Shown piece by piece: positions 61,268 through 64,000 of a stretch of DNA of 64,000 nucleotides. The DNA is from Scleromitrula shiraiana. Its lineage: Eukaryota; Ascomycota; Leotiomycetes; Helotiales; Sclerotiniaceae. Every line of letters begins with the position of its first letter. Position 1 is the stretch's first letter. The position numbers and the translations under genes were made by a program. Below the pieces are notes generated by a model that worked only from the letters and a program-made list of their open reading frames with translations, had not been told where the DNA came from and did not search any database. The stretch lies in contig JABELC010000005.1 of assembly GCA_028455995.1 (NCBI GenBank), forward strand, positions 806,001-870,000. Reading direction: 5' to 3'.

Positions 61268-63928
61268 TCAAGACTCCGCCATAACAAGTCCCACAACCGT
61301 CCTAACCGCACCCAAATATCCTTTTTCCTTAACCAATTTCTTGAACATATCTTTTACTTTACTCAGACTGTTTCGATCATCTTGTTCATGCCCTGTTTCA
61401 ACATTAGTTATGTGTTCGTGTTCGTTGTAAAGAGTACAGGCATAGAACTTACAAGCACTCGGTATCTTCAAATCAATATCCGGGTGGCTTTCTACATCTC
61501 CAATCCAATCCACTCCAATCTTCCATTCCACTCTTATCTCTACATCATTACCTTTAAGGTCCATACTTGTCCTGCCCATGTTCCTGAAAAGTTCTTTCAT
61601 TGTCCACGTCCTCCTATTCTTTTCTTCATCATCATCATCCTGTCCGTCCTCATCACCTTCGACAGCTCTTCTCTTCCTCTTCTTCTTTCCCCAAAGATTT
61701 TTCACGGTGTTTTTTCTAGCCTCGGGAGTTCCAAAATCCCGTTCAACCTCACACCAAAATTTTGCTCTCGAGATCGAGACTTCTGTCCATCGATTCATCG
61801 CCCAACAAATAGTGCCAATATCCTTTCCAATCGGCTCTTCTGCTTTTGCTCGCTTTCGAACAAATGAGCCTAGTTCTGGTTCGGCATTGGGATCTAATCT
61901 GTCGATGTCAAGAGAGGAGATCGTAAGAGAAGAAGTATCGACGATCATTGAAAGACGTGCTGCAAATAAACCAAAAGGATCCGAGATAGATATCCGGTGA
62001 TGTTGGAGTGTAGCCATGGGGGTTTCCATGATTGATTCATCTGATGAAGTCGATTTGGGAGGAAGAAGAGTGATCTCGGATTTGTATGTCAGACGACTGA
62101 AGAGTTGTGAATAAGGTAGTGGATCGTCAAGTGGAATTGGTAGGTGAGATGGGAGAGGTTTCTCTGTCGGTAGAATCTGTTGATTTTTGCGCCGTGCAGA
62201 GAACGGCAAGAATAAATTGGTAGCTTTCAAAGCACTGACGGGCACCGGTCTTGGCTCTGGATTATGAATTGCTGTAGAGCGTATAAGTAGAGCTAACAAT
62301 TCTTCCGAATTGGGTGGGCGTGATGGTTTGGGCTTCTTGGACTCATTATGTAATCGTATGCGTTCATTCTCCTGATTCGCCAGACTAATATCTGCTTGTA
62401 GTTGCTGTATTTCCTGGAGAAGAGCATCACGAATCTTCTTCTTCTCTGCATGTGGATCATGCGGAAGAGAAAATCTAGCGGATTTCCTTCTTTTCGCTGG
62501 TGGTTCAGGTAGAGTTTCCGCTTCCTGAGGTGGCTCTGCTCGTGGTTTTAAAGGTGAAGACTTCAATTTATGTCCGAGCGCTTTATTTCTCCTTGCTGTT
62601 TTGCTGGGTGTGTCGTGGATCCCAACGGGAGGTGTGGTAACAATGGGGTCCGCGATACCTCGTTGTGTAGGTGTTGGTGGTAATTCCGGTTCATCTAGAC
62701 GTGGTCGTTTGAAAATCTGTGCTGGCTTTCTGGTCGATGGGAATTGTTGTCGATGAGCAGATTTGAGTTGTAGTGACTTGCGGGTGCTAGGTGAATCTTC
62801 ACTTATTATAGGCTCCATTTCACGCACTGGCGAATTCGTTTCTCTTGATGCTTCAAGCCGAGGAAGCTCGACAGGCTGTGCTGGCTTCACTACCTCCTGT
62901 ATTGCCGGCTCACGAGCAACCACAGGCAGCCTTGCTTCCGGAACGGGATCTTTGGGTGTCGTAGACTCGTATTCGTTTGCAGGTATTGTAAGTCCAAAAT
63001 CAAAACTTTCCTCTACATGTAAATCATTATCTTGATCATAACTTGCGGGAATAGTCTCGCCAAGGGGGCTTGAAATTGCATCATCAATCGGCGCTACAGG
63101 TTCTGTGACCTCCGGTTCTATCAGAGGTTTACTCCTAATGACAACTTCCTCGGTTTGTTTGGGCACCTCGATATTAAAAGAGGCTATTAATTGTGAAGGA
63201 ACTGGGTCTTTTGGGGTTGTCGAGATAGGTTCTTCCATGGCAGGAGCTGGCCCAGTCTCTACAGGCTCTGTGAATGTAGGCACTTCCACGGGAGCTGCTG
63301 TAGGTATAGGCGATCTTCTCAGACCCGTCTTCTTAAAAGGATTAATATCCTCTTGTATTTGCTCTTCTAGCGAGCCTGCTGTAACCTGACTAATTTGCCC
63401 TGGTATTGGCGACCGTCTCAATCCCTTTTTCTGAAATGGATTTGCTACTCCTTGTATGTTTTCAAAAGCAGCTGCCGGTTTGAAATTGCTTCGGGGGGTT
63501 CCCGCCGTAGTTGGTGGTCGTTTGGAGGGTGATCTAGAAGCTCTCCTTGGTTTTGAAGCCATTCCACCACCTACTGACCTAGCTCTCGTGGGCGTACGGC
63601 TGGGTGTGCCATTATTCCTGTCCGAAATTGGTCTGGCTTCACCACTTGCAGCTCTTCCCCTGGCCCCCTGTGGAGTATTTCCTAAAGCCCTATCAAACAC
63701 ATTCTGCAATCTTTCTCTGTTTGCAGACGCTCTAATATCCGGTTCGATAGATTTGGCCCTCGCGAGCAACTGCGGATTGTGACGTGCCAAGCTCGCCTTT
63801 GTAGGAGAAGCAAACGATGAGAATTGGCGCGTTGATTGAGGAGGAACTGGTATGCGACTAGGAGTCGGGGGGATGTCCGCGGTAGGAATTGGGGGGTTTG
63901 AACGACGCGAGGGAGATTGGTTTTCCAT
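61268..63928 (-). CDS. large coiled-coil protein, possibly CENP-O/Mcm21-like kinetochore subunit
   Basis: Minus strand, ATG 63928. One 60-bp intron (61452-61393, GTAAGT...AACAG, branch TAACTAAT) is probably removed, giving 866 residues; without splicing the frame also stays open (886). The N-terminal about 500 residues are disordered, Pro/Ser/Glu-rich with basic patches (SKPRRASRSPSKRPP) and two copies of an NPFxKxGLRRSPIP motif. A coiled coil (LLQEIQQLQADISLANQENE) leads into a folded C-terminal part: PLDDPLPYSQLFSRLTYKSE, ISISDPFGLFAARLSMIVDT, GTICWAMNRWTEVSISRAKF, and the end VKEKGYLGAVRTVVGLVMAE. This C-terminal order reminds me of fungal CENP-O (COMA complex, inner kinetochore), but I cannot verify it. 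Certain as a gene, tentative as to identity. Confidence 0.85.
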   Translation of the reverse strand: MENQSPSRRSNPPIPTADIPPTPSRIPVPPQSTRQFSSFASPTKASLARHNPQLLARAKSIEPDIRASANRERLQNVFDRALGNTPQGARGRAASGEARPISDRNNGTPSRTPTRARSVGGGMASKPRRASRSPSKRPPTTAGTPRSNFKPAAAFENIQGVANPFQKKGLRRSPIPGQISQVTAGSLEEQIQEDINPFKKTGLRRSPIPTAAPVEVPTFTEPVETGPAPAMEEPISTTPKDPVPSQLIASFNIEVPKQTEEVVIRSKPLIEPEVTEPVAPIDDAISSPLGETIPASYDQDNDLHVEESFDFGLTIPANEYESTTPKDPVPEARLPVVAREPAIQEVVKPAQPVELPRLEASRETNSPVREMEPIISEDSPSTRKSLQLKSAHRQQFPSTRKPAQIFKRPRLDEPELPPTPTQRGIADPIVTTPPVGIHDTPSKTARRNKALGHKLKSSPLKPRAEPPQEAETLPEPPAKRRKSARFSLPHDPHAEKKKIRDALLQEIQQLQADISLANQENERIRLHNESKKPKPSRPPNSEELLALLIRSTAIHNPEPRPVPVSALKATNLFLPFSARRKNQQILPTEKPLPSHLPIPLDDPLPYSQLFSRLTYKSEITLLPPKSTSSDESIMETPMATLQHHRISISDPFGLFAARLSMIVDTSSLTISSLDIDRLDPNAEPELGSFVRKRAKAEEPIGKDIGTICWAMNRWTEVSISRAKFWCEVERDFGTPEARKNTVKNLWGKKKRKRRAVEGDEDGQDDDDEEKNRRTWTMKELFRNMGRTSMDLKGNDVEIRVEWKIGVDWIGDVESHPDIDLKIPSACKFYACTLYNEHEHITNVETGHEQDDRNSLSKVKDMFKKLVKEKGYLGAVRTVVGLVMAES

Positions 63929-64000
63929 TGTAACCTCGACTTTCGTGAGCTATCCCATCACCAAAGATCTTCATTCGAGAATTACTGCCGCAATCGATGA
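63929..64000. other. 5' flank of the 866-residue gene
   Basis: 72 bp of promoter/leader up to the window edge; no feature. Confidence 0.4.

Overview
The window looks like chromosomal DNA of a filamentous ascomycete, probably a Leotiomycete of the Sclerotiniaceae type (inferred, not tested). The grounds are many short introns (46-120 bp) with GT..AG ends and CTAAC-like branch points, an AT-leaning base composition, long intergenic stretches full of microsatellites, and typical filamentous-fungal families: GH11 xylanase, GPI-anchored GH16/CRH enzyme, Pth11/rhodopsin-type membrane protein, bZIP-DUF3425, PEX20, CVNH. I see no rRNA, convincing tRNA, CRISPR array, intact transposon or virus.

Layout. 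1-3.1 kb: 3' end of an unrecognised gene, a small secreted-peptide relic with a TAG in its signal peptide, and a frame-broken unknown gene. 3.9-4.6 kb: GH11 xylanase with a GC-AG intron. 5.8-6.6 kb: doubtful membrane protein. 7.0-8.4 kb (-): 2OG-Fe(II) dioxygenase. 9.3-11.5 kb: NCS1 nucleobase/allantoin-type transporter. 12-16.6 kb: nearly empty, with a long (TTA)n tract. 16.7-17.9 kb: CRH-type GH16 cell-wall transglycosylase. 20.3-28.5 kb: a block of broken genes (rhodopsin-domain protein, homocysteine S-methyltransferase, bZIP regulator, branched-chain aminotransferase) around one intact alpha/beta hydrolase. 28.5-35.5 kb: gene desert. 35.5-37.3 kb (-): MFS transporter. 40.9-43.2 kb: F-box-like protein. 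45-50.7 kb: conserved housekeeping block SEC13 (-), PEX20 (+), TMEM135-like protein (-). 51.8-54.2 kb: C2H2 zinc-finger gene with one stop codon and an epimerase without an ATG. 54.2-58.4 kb: AT-rich repeat-laden gap. 58.4-59.1 kb: secreted CVNH-like protein with an 11-nt exon. 59.8-60.5 kb (-): coiled-coil protein with six evenly spaced GATAA sites upstream. 61.3-63.9 kb (-): 866-residue coiled-coil protein, possibly kinetochore-associated (CENP-O-like).

The most interesting region is 20.3-28.5 kb. Two of its dead enzymes, homocysteine S-methyltransferase and branched-chain aminotransferase, belong to families that can each make methionine (methyl transfer to homocysteine; last transamination of methionine salvage). 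They sit next to a dead bZIP regulator, and the promoter between the intact hydrolase and the aminotransferase carries two palindromes built on TTACTAA, the classic AP-1/Yap site. I read this as the remains of a small co-regulated cluster that may be intact in relatives; that is inference. More widely, at least seven genes here carry nonsense codons, single-base frameshifts or a lost start. This means either a lineage with strong gene decay or residual assembly error; the several CAA/CAG/TGG-to-stop changes favour real decay.
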